Source of the DNA: a virus
Strand: one strand, 5' to 3'
Virus record (IMG/VR): IMGVR_UViG_3300042305_001019
Coordinates: 1 to 26,724 of that record
Length of the DNA stretch: 26,724 nucleotides
The notes below the pieces were generated by a model that saw only the letters and a program-made list of their open reading frames with translations, was not told the origin of the DNA and did no database searches. Every line of letters starts with the position of its first letter. Positions within the stretch are counted from its first letter, which is position 1. Shown one piece after another: positions 1-6,294 of the stretch. A program made the translations under genes and the position numbers.

Positions 1-1695
1 GTTATCGCTCTCGTGGTCATAACAGAATAGAGGATATTGGATTATTCTTTGGCGAGGTACAGCAGGTAAAGACTTTAGTTGGTACCCAGTAAATAGTGGA
101 CCCTTGGTTGAATCAGTTGATGATCTAGAGATAGTAAATTTAAAAGCAAGATACTCTTGCGCCTGAGCAGGATAAGGTATACCTATCTCACTTGTTGTAG
201 CACCTTGAGCAAAGCCACCTATGTTGTACTCAGTATCTTCATAATCAATAGACTTGATGCTGATAGCACCATCTGTAGTGTCTACTCTAGGATTAAGTAA
301 TTTAAATAATTTATTCTCTAAAGTGTTATAACGAATAAAACCTGTTTGTAAATAACCAGACTCAACTTTAACTGCAGATGATTCAATCCAAACACCATCT
401 CCTGGGACAGCAAAGGCTACCCGATCTGTTGAACCAAGGAAGGCAGTTGAATCAGCAGTAACAGTCTCACCAGCAGCACACACATCCCAAGCATAAGCAA
501 AGACTAGGCTATTAGGAATTACTGGTTGGGATAAATCAATACGAACTAAACCTGACTCAGTATCCTGCTTAGTAGATACATAAGCAAACTTATCTTTAAA
601 GGTTACATCTTTACATTCAGCTTCAAATAGCAATGGTCCATAGGAGACATCTCCTTCATTGCCTAGAACTCCTACTCGCACACCTTTGTTGGTGCATAGT
701 ACCGCGTAGGTACCAAGGTAGGTATCAAAGGTATTGATGATTTCACCCTCTGGTAGATCAATAACTACTGAAGGAACACTAAGTTCTGGGAAACCAAGAG
801 AGTTAGCATTAGCAAGATCTAAAGTAATCTTATAGATAGATGAGTTCTTACGACTATATCCGCCTACATAGATAGCCTGTGGTCCTTCTGAAATGGTAGT
901 CCAAGTCCAGTCACTTTGTGGATGGGTATAGTGGTCTGAAGGTAGAGCTCCACCGCCAGTATGAGTAGCACTTAATTCATAAAGTTTATTATTGATAGTA
1001 GCAATAAGGCGTTGTTTGATGTATTTAATTCTGGCACTTGTAGTGCTACTTGCGTTATAGGTTTCAACATCGCTGGTAGTTCCACCGATATTTCCTCGGT
1101 GAACGTGAGTAGTATTGATAAACCAGTATCTAATACCATCAGTAGTTAAATCAAAGATAGTAGATGGAGTACCTGCTTGGGTATAAGTAGATGCAGTAGG
1201 AGTATCAGTGCTCATTGTAATCTTCTTTAATGCACTACCATCTGTTGTAACTAGGCAGTCATTAGTACCATCATTAGCACCTACAATTACGGTACTACTA
1301 GCAGTAGTTAAAATTCTCACAGTGCTATTAAGTAAGGTAGCCTGTCCCTTAGTAAATACATCTACGCCTTTAGACTCTGCAAACTGGAAACGAAGTGACT
1401 CATCCTGAGCTGGTTCAAAGTATTTAATACCTGCGCCAAGGTGGAATGTTGATTGAGATCTAAACCACCAACCAGTAAGTGATTGCTCACCAGCTTCTCT
1501 GGTCTGGTCATACTGCTCTTTACGATACCTTGCAGTTACTCTGCGATAAGGTGACTCATCAGAGGCTGCAATGAAGAACGGCAAACCGGCGATAGCCATA
1601 TCATAGTTAACGCCGGTAGCTGAGTAGTTCGTAGCACCTGCAGGATTGGATAGTACGTAGGGGATACCTTCGGTAATATCATCGCCGTATGCCAT
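1..1695 (-). CDS. Tail protein, possible nozzle/beta-propeller (partial)
   Basis: The frame is open for 565 codons from the ATG at 1695 to the window edge, so the 3' end is missing. The start has an AAGGAG site just upstream and reads MAYGDDITEGIPYVL. The protein is rich in beta strands and polar residues, with spaced repeats such as YIKQRLIATINNKLYEL and TYLGTYAVLCTNKGVRVG. These recall beta-propeller blades, and the early block PFFIAASDESPYRRVTARYR recalls a tail-protein family common in actinobacteriophages (from memory). It lies downstream of the adaptor-like gene, with the fibre locus and recombinase between them. In short-tailed phages the nozzle (T7 gp12 type) is such a propeller. A minor tail protein of a long-tailed phage is the alternative. 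A virion role is likely; the exact part is inference. Confidence 0.7.
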   Translation of the reverse strand, partial: MAYGDDITEGIPYVLSNPAGATNYSATGVNYDMAIAGLPFFIAASDESPYRRVTARYRKEQYDQTREAGEQSLTGWWFRSQSTFHLGAGIKYFEPAQDESLRFQFAESKGVDVFTKGQATLLNSTVRILTTASSTVIVGANDGTNDCLVTTDGSALKKITMSTDTPTASTYTQAGTPSTIFDLTTDGIRYWFINTTHVHRGNIGGTTSDVETYNASSTTSARIKYIKQRLIATINNKLYELSATHTGGGALPSDHYTHPQSDWTWTTISEGPQAIYVGGYSRKNSSIYKITLDLANANSLGFPELSVPSVVIDLPEGEIINTFDTYLGTYAVLCTNKGVRVGVLGNEGDVSYGPLLFEAECKDVTFKDKFAYVSTKQDTESGLVRIDLSQPVIPNSLVFAYAWDVCAAGETVTADSTAFLGSTDRVAFAVPGDGVWIESSAVKVESGYLQTGFIRYNTLENKLFKLLNPRVDTTDGAISIKSIDYEDTEYNIGGFAQGATTSEIGIPYPAQAQEYLAFKFTISRSSTDSTKGPLFTGYQLKSLPAVPRQRIIQYPLFCYDHESDN

Positions 1696-1703
1696 TGATC
1701 TCC

Positions 1704-2492
1704 TTAAAGTAGATTAACTAATGACCTCGTTCTGCCACTAGCAAGTTGTGTATAAACCTGAGTTGTTGCCACCGATGAGTGCCTCATTAGATCTCTAACA
1801 GCTAATAGATCACCATTAGATTTCTCAAGCATATTGGTAGCAAAATAATGTCGGCAAGCGTGAAAGGTTTTCTTAGGAATACCTAAGCGCTTCATCTCTT
1901 CAGAACAAAGTTTGGTTAACCTGTTAGGTGTAACTGACCAGATCTTTCCTGGTGTCTCGTGTTTAAGAATAGTCTTAGCGACTATCTCAGCCACTGGTAC
2001 AGATAGGTCTGTTCCGCCCTTACCTGCCACTCTAAGGATGTATCCGTCATCTACCTTCTCAAGGTCTACACCTCGTAGGTTAGCTACCTCCATAGCCCGT
2101 AGGCCCGCTTTACAGCCTATTATAAACCAGTCCCTCATAGGCATATCAGCCTTAGTCATAACTAGTTCAGCCTCACCTGGTGTTAATGGATGAGGTAAAC
2201 CTCTACCCTTACGCACAGCAGGTAAGTCAAGGTCGGCTTGGTTATCTATTACGCCCATCTTACGAAGAGCTTTAAAGATACTACGTACCCTTGCTGCATA
2301 GGTTCCCTTAGTGGAAGCAGCCTTTACGGTCATTACAAGTCGTTGCAGATCTTCAGTCGTAGCCACCTGTGGATGAACTCCTAGGCGCAATATTAGATTG
2401 AAGTCATTTCTAAACAAGGCTTCTGAGAAACCCTGAGTCTCATATCTGTCTCTTAGCTTTTCTTTTATTACTTCAAGTGGTATCTGTTCCAT
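1704..2492 (-). CDS. Tyrosine recombinase (integrase or fibre-gene invertase)
   Basis: The 262-residue protein carries the complete catalytic set of the tyrosine recombinases: R132 in CKAGLRAMEVANL, K158 in AGKGG, H211 and R214 in HACR, H238 in MRHSS and the nucleophile Y247, nine residues after H238. Residues 1-90 form a helical SAM-like core-binding domain. No extra arm-binding domain is visible, so it is shorter than typical actinophage integrases (usually above 320 residues) and closer to Xer or shufflon enzymes. It breaks strands through a Tyr-DNA bond and needs no cofactor. It sits between a tail gene and silent fibre cassettes on the opposite strand, and has its own promoter. Integration into a host chromosome is possible, but I see no repressor, excisionase or attP-like tRNA fragment nearby. 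The enzyme class is secure; inversion of the fibre locus is inferred. Confidence 0.93.
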   Translation of the reverse strand: MEQIPLEVIKEKLRDRYETQGFSEALFRNDFNLILRLGVHPQVATTEDLQRLVMTVKAASTKGTYAARVRSIFKALRKMGVIDNQADLDLPAVRKGRGLPHPLTPGEAELVMTKADMPMRDWFIIGCKAGLRAMEVANLRGVDLEKVDDGYILRVAGKGGTDLSVPVAEIVAKTILKHETPGKIWSVTPNRLTKLCSEEMKRLGIPKKTFHACRHYFATNMLEKSNGDLLAVRDLMRHSSVATTQVYTQLASGRTRSLVNLL

Positions 2493-2503
2493 AGTTCCAG
2501 CAT

Positions 2504-2531
2504 CTTATATTTGGAATTGTTCTGCTGTCAA
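2504..2531 (-). promoter_or_regulatory. Sigma70-like promoter of the recombinase gene
   Basis: Read on the minus strand, TTGACA (2531-2526, perfect -35) is followed after 16 bases by TATAAG (2509-2504, -10). The transcript would start near 2497, about five bases before the ATG at 2492. It would be nearly leaderless, which is common in Actinobacteria, and the start has only a poor ribosome site (GGAAC). The recombinase can therefore be expressed separately from the late operon. Confidence 0.6.
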
Positions 2532-2546
2532 GCACATTCGTCAGCA

Positions 2547-2569
2547 ATTGTGCCGAGGCTTAGCACAAT
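2547..2569. repeat. Inverted repeat with GCACAAT arm, left edge of fibre locus
   Basis: ATTGTGC (2547-2553) and GCACAAT (2563-2569) form a 7-bp stem with a 9-base loop. The same GCACAATC word forms hairpins at 3373-3390 and 5076-5097. Here it stands 17 bases before the left copy of the GTAGCGGATAG core, just as the 3373 hairpin stands before the middle core. It may be the leftover terminator of a lost cassette, or part of a recombination site. There is no clear T-run. Confidence 0.5.
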
Positions 2570-3168
2570 CCCATTGCGTAAGTATCGTAGCGGATAGCGC
2601 CGAAACCACTGGTTTGAAGTGGGCAACACCTGCGGCTGGTGGTATGACCTTAATTTCTGAAACAGTTGCAAGTAGTTTAACAAGTTTAACTCTAGGTTCA
2701 ATACCATCAACCTATAAACAATTGATGTTAATTTGGGCAGGAATACAACATTCAGATAGTTCATCAGGATTTTCTTTAAGAATAAATAACTCCGCAGATG
2801 CCGCTAAATATCCACAACAAGGTTTGCGTTTTGCGGGTAATACACCAACAGTTTCATTGTTTGGTACATCAAATGTTGGATTTGCTTCTCAACAATTATT
2901 TGGTGAAGCAGCAAATAACACAGCCCCCGAATTTGCAAATACAGGTTATGTGTTAATTGATAACTACGCTTCATCCACAAAGGATAAATTTTTTCGCTTT
3001 AATTCTGCCTGGTTTAATAACAGTACAAGTGTTCCTTATGTAGCACAAGGTACTGGTAGATTTGATGATACAACTGCAATAACTTCTTTAGATATATTTA
3101 GAACAAATGGCTCAGGTAATTTTTCAAATCAAACAAATACTTCTATTAGATTGTATGGTATATCATAA
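2548..3168 (+). CDS. Silent headless tail-fibre tip, cassette B
   Basis: This frame is antiparallel to all surrounding late genes. Homology to the expressed fibre starts abruptly at GTA 2587 (VADSAETTGLKWATPA). The 13 residues before it (MCRGLAQSHCVSI) start with TTG inside a hairpin and match nothing in the fibre head. From 2587 the frame gives a 193-residue tip ending GSGNFSNQTNTSIRLYGIS, a type of C-terminal receptor-binding domain I recall from many aquatic phage fibres. It has no head, no ribosome site and no visible promoter. Its stop overlaps the next ATG (TAATG), as the expressed fibre does with its partner. I read it as a stored alternative tip that inversion at the junction would join to the 45-residue head, giving about 238 residues. 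It could also be a fossil. Confidence 0.75.
   Translation: MCRGLAQSHCVSIVADSAETTGLKWATPAAGGMTLISETVASSLTSLTLGSIPSTYKQLMLIWAGIQHSDSSSGFSLRINNSADAAKYPQQGLRFAGNTPTVSLFGTSNVGFASQQLFGEAANNTAPEFANTGYVLIDNYASSTKDKFFRFNSAWFNNSTSVPYVAQGTGRFDDTTAITSLDIFRTNGSGNFSNQTNTSIRLYGIS
2585..2643 (+). repeat. Fibre junction repeat, left copy (cassette B)
   Basis: The 13 bases TCGTAGCGGATAG (2585-2597) match the right copy at 5826-5814 exactly, in inverted orientation. Similarity continues to about 2643 with mostly third-position changes, because both encode VADSAE-TGLKWATPA-GG. Upstream of the core the copies do not align. The sharp left edge is what a crossover site would leave. Confidence 0.75.
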
Positions 3169-3371
3169 TGACTAAACTAATTGTAAATTGCGAAACAGGC
3201 GAGGAAATTTTAAGAGAATTAACTAAGGCTGAAGAAGATCAGCAAAAAATTGATGAGGCAGAAATTGCTACTCAACAAACCAAAGCAGAAGCAAGAGAAG
3301 CCCAACGCCAAGTAATCCTTGATCGCCTAGGGCTAACCTCAGATGAAGCCAGGCTTATTTTAGGCTCCTAG
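3168..3371 (+). CDS. Small fibre-partner protein of cassette B
   Basis: The 67-residue protein starts at an ATG overlapping the stop of the cassette B tip. It begins MTKLIVNCETGEEILRELT, has a charged helical, probably coiled-coil middle (KAEEDQQKIDEAEIATQQTKAEAREAQR) and ends LDRLGLTSDEARLILGS. The partner of the expressed fibre (5351-5100) ends in almost the same motif, LDRLGITEDEARLLLG. Small proteins of this kind often follow fibre genes in aquatic phages and may help fibre assembly or cap the tip. The function is inference. It would move with its tip as one unit if the cassette inverts. It is probably silent in this orientation because no upstream rightward promoter is visible. Confidence 0.7.
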   Translation: MTKLIVNCETGEEILRELTKAEEDQQKIDEAEIATQQTKAEAREAQRQVILDRLGLTSDEARLILGS

Positions 3372-3372
3372 C

Positions 3373-3390
3373 ACAATCCTCTGAGATTGT
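3373..3390. repeat. Hairpin at end of cassette B
   Basis: ACAATC and GATTGT pair around a six-base loop, two bases after the stop of the small cassette B protein. A T-containing stretch (TCTTGAATT) follows. The sequence matches the hairpin at the end of the expressed fibre cassette (GCACAATCCCTC...GATTGTGC on the minus strand), so both cassettes carry the same 3' border. It may be a weak terminator or a cassette boundary. Confidence 0.5.
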
Positions 3391-3405
3391 TCTTGAATTA
3401 GGTTT

Positions 3406-3433
3406 GTAGCGGATAGTGCAGAAACCACTGGGC
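3406..3433 (+). repeat. Fibre junction repeat, middle copy (cassette C)
   Basis: GTAGCGGATAGTGC (3406-3419) is identical to the first 14 bases of the right copy, which is inverted relative to it. It encodes VADSAETTGLK. Similarity to both other copies begins at 3406 and fades after the TGLK codons. A stop, TGA at 3394-3396, lies in frame just upstream, so the reading frame cannot come from further left. Confidence 0.75.
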
Positions 3434-3849
3434 TTAAGTACACCAACGCTCTTTCTGACTTTGTAATCAAAGGCTTTGAAGAAGATGTGAATGTAGTTGG
3501 TTCTGCCGCTACTGGCACTATTAACTTTAATGTGGAAACTGCCTCAATCTGGTATTACACCTCAAATGCTACTGCTAACCACACATTAAATTTTAGATAT
3601 TCAAGTTCTGTTTCATTAAATACCGCTATGGCTACTGGAGATGCAATTACTTTAGTTTGGCTTAATACAAATGGTGCAACGCCTTACTATCCAAACGTTA
3701 TTCAAATTGATGGCAGTACAGTAACTCCTAAAGTTCCTGCTGCTATCTCTGGTGGTAACGCTTCAGCTATTGATGCGTATTCTTTTACAATTATTAAAAC
3801 TGCATCTGCAACATTTACAGTGTTAGAAACACAAACTAAGTTTGCATAA
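3406..3849 (+). CDS. Silent headless tail-fibre tip, cassette C
   Basis: The frame opens after a TGA at 3394. It enters homology at the junction (VADSAETTGLKYTNALSDF) and continues for 147 residues to LETQTKFA. The only possible start is a GTG at 3487 with no good ribosome site, so it is best read as a headless tip. The body (GTINFNVETASIWYYTSNATANHTL and onward) is a beta-rich domain unlike the tips of cassettes A and B. Joined to the head of the expressed gene at VADSAE it would give a fibre of about 192 residues. It leads a three-gene block with a glycine-rich protein and a 116-residue protein that would be co-transcribed after inversion. Confidence 0.7.
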   Translation, partial: VADSAETTGLKYTNALSDFVIKGFEEDVNVVGSAATGTINFNVETASIWYYTSNATANHTLNFRYSSSVSLNTAMATGDAITLVWLNTNGATPYYPNVIQIDGSTVTPKVPAAISGGNASAIDAYSFTIIKTASATFTVLETQTKFA

Positions 3850-3858
3850 GGGGGAACA

Positions 3859-4737
3859 ATGCCTTTAATCGGAACATTAGCCAATTCCTCTGCTAGAGGG
3901 TTTGGTGGATTAAGAAGTTCTGGCCCATCATTATCTGTTGAATATTTAGTAGTTGCAGGTGGTGGCGGCGGCGGTTTTTATATATCAGGTGGTGGCGGTG
4001 CAGGTGGATATAGAACAGATAGTTTAACTATTGCATTATCAACTAATTACACAGTAACTGTTGGTGCAGGCGGTGCAGGTAAGTCTGATTCTGATGGTCC
4101 TGGTGCAAGTGGTTCTAATAGCGTTTTTAGTACTATTACATCCGCAGGTGGTGGTGGTGGTGCAGGTGGTGGTACTAATGGTATTTCAGGCGGTTCTGGC
4201 GGTGGTGGAAGTTATCTTAGCGGTACTGGTGGTGCTGGTAATACACCAACTCAATCTCCATCACAAGGAAATAATGGCGGTAATGGTAGTAGTGCAAATG
4301 GTGGTCCAGCAGGCGGCGGTGGTGGTGCTAGTGCCACAGGTGCAGCAGGTAGTGCTAGTGCTGGTGGTAATGGTGGTGCTGGTTCCAGTTCTTCAATTAC
4401 TGGAAGTAGTGTAACTAGAGCAGGCGGTGGTGGCGGTGGAGCATCAACTCCGACAAGGGGTACTGGCGGTTCTGGTGGTGGCGGTAATGGTGCTAACGAC
4501 TCTAATAATGGTTCAGCCGGAACTGTTAATACTGGCGGTGGTGGCGGTGGTGCTGCAACAGCTGATGTAGTCGCACCTCGCATAAATGGACATAATGGCG
4601 GCTCAGGAACTGTTATTCTAAAATACTCAGATGCTCTTACAGCATCTTTTAGTGGTGTAACACAAACTACTAGCACTTCAGGTGGTTTTAAGGTATCAAT
4701 AATTACAGCAGGCACAGGAACTGTGAGTTGGGCATAA
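3859..4737 (+). CDS. Glycine-rich fibre-tip/adhesin protein
   Basis: This is a 292-residue protein with an ATG preceded by GGGGGA. After a short leader it has the block EYLVVAGGGGGG (from residue 28). Then come about 200 residues of glycine runs separated by short loops rich in Ser, Asn and Thr, and a closing strand region (GSGTVILKYSDA to GTGTVSWA). Glycine-rich domains like this fold as polyglycine-II bundles in phage adhesins such as the gp38 type, where the loops touch the receptor. It is part of silent cassette C, nine bases after the cassette C tip, and its stop overlaps the next start. The long low-complexity track would be prone to slippage and recombination, which suits a variable receptor binder. 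The adhesin role is family knowledge plus inference. Confidence 0.75.
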   Translation: MPLIGTLANSSARGFGGLRSSGPSLSVEYLVVAGGGGGGFYISGGGGAGGYRTDSLTIALSTNYTVTVGAGGAGKSDSDGPGASGSNSVFSTITSAGGGGGAGGGTNGISGGSGGGGSYLSGTGGAGNTPTQSPSQGNNGGNGSSANGGPAGGGGGASATGAAGSASAGGNGGAGSSSSITGSSVTRAGGGGGGASTPTRGTGGSGGGGNGANDSNNGSAGTVNTGGGGGGAATADVVAPRINGHNGGSGTVILKYSDALTASFSGVTQTTSTSGGFKVSIITAGTGTVSWA

Positions 4738-5087
4738 TGGCACATTACGCATTTTTAGATGAAAATAATATCGTTACCGAAGTTATAGTAGGTATTGATG
4801 AAACTGAATTAATTCAAGGAATAAATCCTGAAACTTGGTATGGTAATTTTAGAGGTCAAGTATGTAAAAGGACTTCCTATAATAATAAAATAAGAAAACA
4901 ATACGCAGGCATTGGTTACAAATATGATCCAAATGCAGATGTATTTATAGCACCACAACCTTATCCATCTTGGTCGCTAGATAATAACTTTGATTGGCAA
5001 GCTCCAACACCTAGACCTATTGAAGGTTTTTGGCGTTGGGATGAAGTAACCCTTACCTGGGTTGAATCTAACTTAGCACAATCTTGA
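4737..5087 (+). CDS. Conserved small tail-fibre-associated protein
   Basis: The 116-residue protein starts at the ATG that overlaps the previous stop (TAATG). It begins MAHYAFLDENNIVTEVIVG and contains CKRTSYNNKIRKQYAGIGYKYD, then PYPSWSLDNNFDWQAP and a Trp-rich end. I recall this family from many cyanophages and other marine phages, usually beside tail-fibre genes. Its role is unknown, perhaps a structural or fibre-end protein. It closes cassette C, and its stop falls inside the loop of the hairpin at 5076-5097, where it meets the expressed cassette tail to tail. It is probably silent in the present orientation. Confidence 0.75.
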   Translation: MAHYAFLDENNIVTEVIVGIDETELIQGINPETWYGNFRGQVCKRTSYNNKIRKQYAGIGYKYDPNADVFIAPQPYPSWSLDNNFDWQAPTPRPIEGFWRWDEVTLTWVESNLAQS

Positions 5088-5097
5088 GGGATTGTGC
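5076..5097. terminator. Perfect hairpin between convergent fibre cassettes
   Basis: GCACAATC (5076-5083), a six-base loop and GATTGTGC (5090-5097) form an uninterrupted 8-bp stem between two convergent genes. It could end transcripts from both sides, although neither side has a long T-run. It shares the GCACAATC word with the hairpins at 2547-2569 and 3373-3390, so it is also a cassette border. Confidence 0.5.
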
Positions 5098-5099
5098 CG

Positions 5100-5351
5100 T
5101 TAGCCTAGAAGTAGCCTTGCCTCATCCTCTGTAATACCAAGCCGATCAAGTAGGGCTGCTTTTTCAGCAGCCTTGGTTGTTGCCTCAGTTATCTCATCTG
5201 CCTTTACCTGCTCTATTGCATTATCAACTTCGGCTTGAGTAGGTGCATCACCATCTAATACATCCCATTTAATTGTAGAGTAATCATTTTCTTGAAATGA
5301 AAACTCAGCAGTTGGCTTTAATTTTTTAATTGCTTTGACTAAGTAACTCAT
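5100..5351 (-). CDS. Small fibre-partner protein of expressed cassette A
   Basis: This 83-residue protein has an ATG overlapping the stop of the expressed fibre gene by one base. It starts MSYLVKAIKKLKPTAEFSF, has a central segment about queries and aspartates (TIKWDVLDGDAPTQAEVDNAIEQV), then an Ala/Glu helix and the end LDRLGITEDEARLLLG. That end is shared with the cassette B partner (3168-3371), while the N-terminal halves differ. This suggests that the C-terminal part does a common job, such as fibre assembly, and the N-terminal part is matched to the tip. The function is not established. A perfect hairpin follows its stop. Confidence 0.75.
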   Translation of the reverse strand: MSYLVKAIKKLKPTAEFSFQENDYSTIKWDVLDGDAPTQAEVDNAIEQVKADEITEATTKAAEKAALLDRLGITEDEARLLLG

Positions 5352-5959
5352 TATGCACCTATTTCTAAAAGTGTAATTGTGCTTAAACCAACATTATGTG
5401 TTGAAGAGCGACTGTCAGCAGTTGAGTTCATTCTGGCTTGAATTTTGTATGTTGTTGCCGACGTGGTATTAGGTGAATCTAAATAAACAATTGGTATATT
5501 ATTTAATGATTCAATTGCTCTTACTCCAAATGATTGACTTGAATCTCCTTGAGTATAAATAGTTGTTCCTGATCTCAATAATCTTAAAGCACAGGCAGTA
5601 GTTACCGCAGTTGCTGCCTCAACGTAAGAACTTTGGGTAGCAAGAATTAATACTTTACTTGTTGCAGAGGTAGGCGTAATTGCTAAAGATAATCCTGTAT
5701 CGGTAAAAGTCAATGATGCTATGGTTGTATCAACATCATAAGTACCATAAACAACCTGTAAAACTTTTCCACCACCTGCTGGCGTAGCCCACTTTAAGCC
5801 TGTTGCTTCCGCACTATCCGCTACGAGTGTGGTGCCATTTGCGCCTACTGCTAGACGTGCAGGGGCATCACTACCAGTAGCTGTGATGATGTCACCTTTA
5901 GCATCTACGATAGATTCAGGGATACCAGTCCCTGGTTCTGGTATTCTTCCTATTGCCAT
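5351..5959 (-). CDS. Expressed tail-fibre/receptor-binding protein, cassette A
   Basis: I chose the ATG at 5959 (MAIGRIPEPGTGIPES) because a GGAG site lies 11 bases upstream and the previous gene ends two bases before. An upstream in-frame extension to 6052 would overlap that gene and has no family resemblance. The product is 202 residues. Residues 1-45 are a head with SIVDAKGDIITATGSDAPAR and LAVGANGTTL, a motif common in aquatic phage fibres that probably anchors to the tail. Residues 46-65 are the junction VADSAEATGLKWATPAGG. The rest is a beta-rich tip ending HNVGLSTITLLEIGA. The protein probably forms a trimeric fibre that contacts the host surface. It is the only fibre in the window with a head and a start. 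Confidence 0.82.
   Translation of the reverse strand: MAIGRIPEPGTGIPESIVDAKGDIITATGSDAPARLAVGANGTTLVADSAEATGLKWATPAGGGKVLQVVYGTYDVDTTIASLTFTDTGLSLAITPTSATSKVLILATQSSYVEAATAVTTACALRLLRSGTTIYTQGDSSQSFGVRAIESLNNIPIVYLDSPNTTSATTYKIQARMNSTADSRSSTHNVGLSTITLLEIGA
5768..5826 (-). repeat. Fibre junction repeat, right copy (expressed gene)
   Basis: On the minus strand TCGTAGCGGATAG (5826-5814) begins a stretch encoding VADSAEATGLKWATPAGG. It is inverted relative to the left (2585) and middle (3406) copies. Exchange here with the left copy would flip about 3.2 kb, and with the middle copy about 2.4 kb. Both would keep the reading frame. Confidence 0.75.
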
Positions 5960-5960
5960 A

Positions 5961-6290
5961 TTATGATAGCTCCGTTCCAAAGGCATTGAATGTGAAATCA
6001 GCAGTAGATGCGTATACAGATAGAACATCTGTCGCAGCCAATGTGATTCCAAGAGTCATAGTATCTGTAGAGTTCGCTGAGAGCGAAGCATCGTAGATTA
6101 GATATTGAGCATTGGCAATAGAGGCACCAGCCACTCTTACTGCTATGCGATATGTACCAGCACTTGCTGCCCGATTAGCTACAGTAATCGTAGATACAAT
6201 CGTTGATGTGGCAGAAGGAACTGTGTACAAAGTTGTTAAAGATGTTGCTGACGGGGCAGATTGCCCCAGTACCTTGTATGTTGTTGCCAT
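5961..6290 (-). CDS. Small beta-rich virion protein
   Basis: The 109-residue protein starts at ATG 6290 with GGGAG upstream. It begins MATTYKVLGQSAPSATSLTTLYTVPSATSTIVSTITVANR and continues as alternating beta strands with many Thr, Ser and Ala, without charged clusters or membrane segments. Proteins of this type are common just before fibre genes in aquatic and actinobacterial phages and look like single beta-sandwich domains. A role as a fibre collar, decoration or base protein is plausible but not shown. It ends one base before the start of the expressed fibre gene, so the two are probably translated from one message. Confidence 0.65.
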   Translation of the reverse strand: MATTYKVLGQSAPSATSLTTLYTVPSATSTIVSTITVANRAASAGTYRIAVRVAGASIANAQYLIYDASLSANSTDTMTLGITLAATDVLSVYASTADFTFNAFGTELS

Positions 6291-6294
6291 TAGT

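Noticed and set aside
2498-2580. attP core for chromosomal integration next to the recombinase
   Set aside because: I looked for a tRNA 3' end or other att-like identity and saw none. It cannot be excluded because the host sequence is unknown.
4251-4745. Minus-strand Pro-rich frame under the glycine-rich adhesin
   Set aside because: Glycine codons GGN read antisense as proline codons, so an open frame is expected. It has no ribosome site and no context.
5960-6052. N-terminal extension of the expressed fibre (start at 6052)
   Set aside because: It overlaps the upstream gene almost fully and encodes a segment unlike fibre heads; ATG 5959 has a GGAG site and the family motif.
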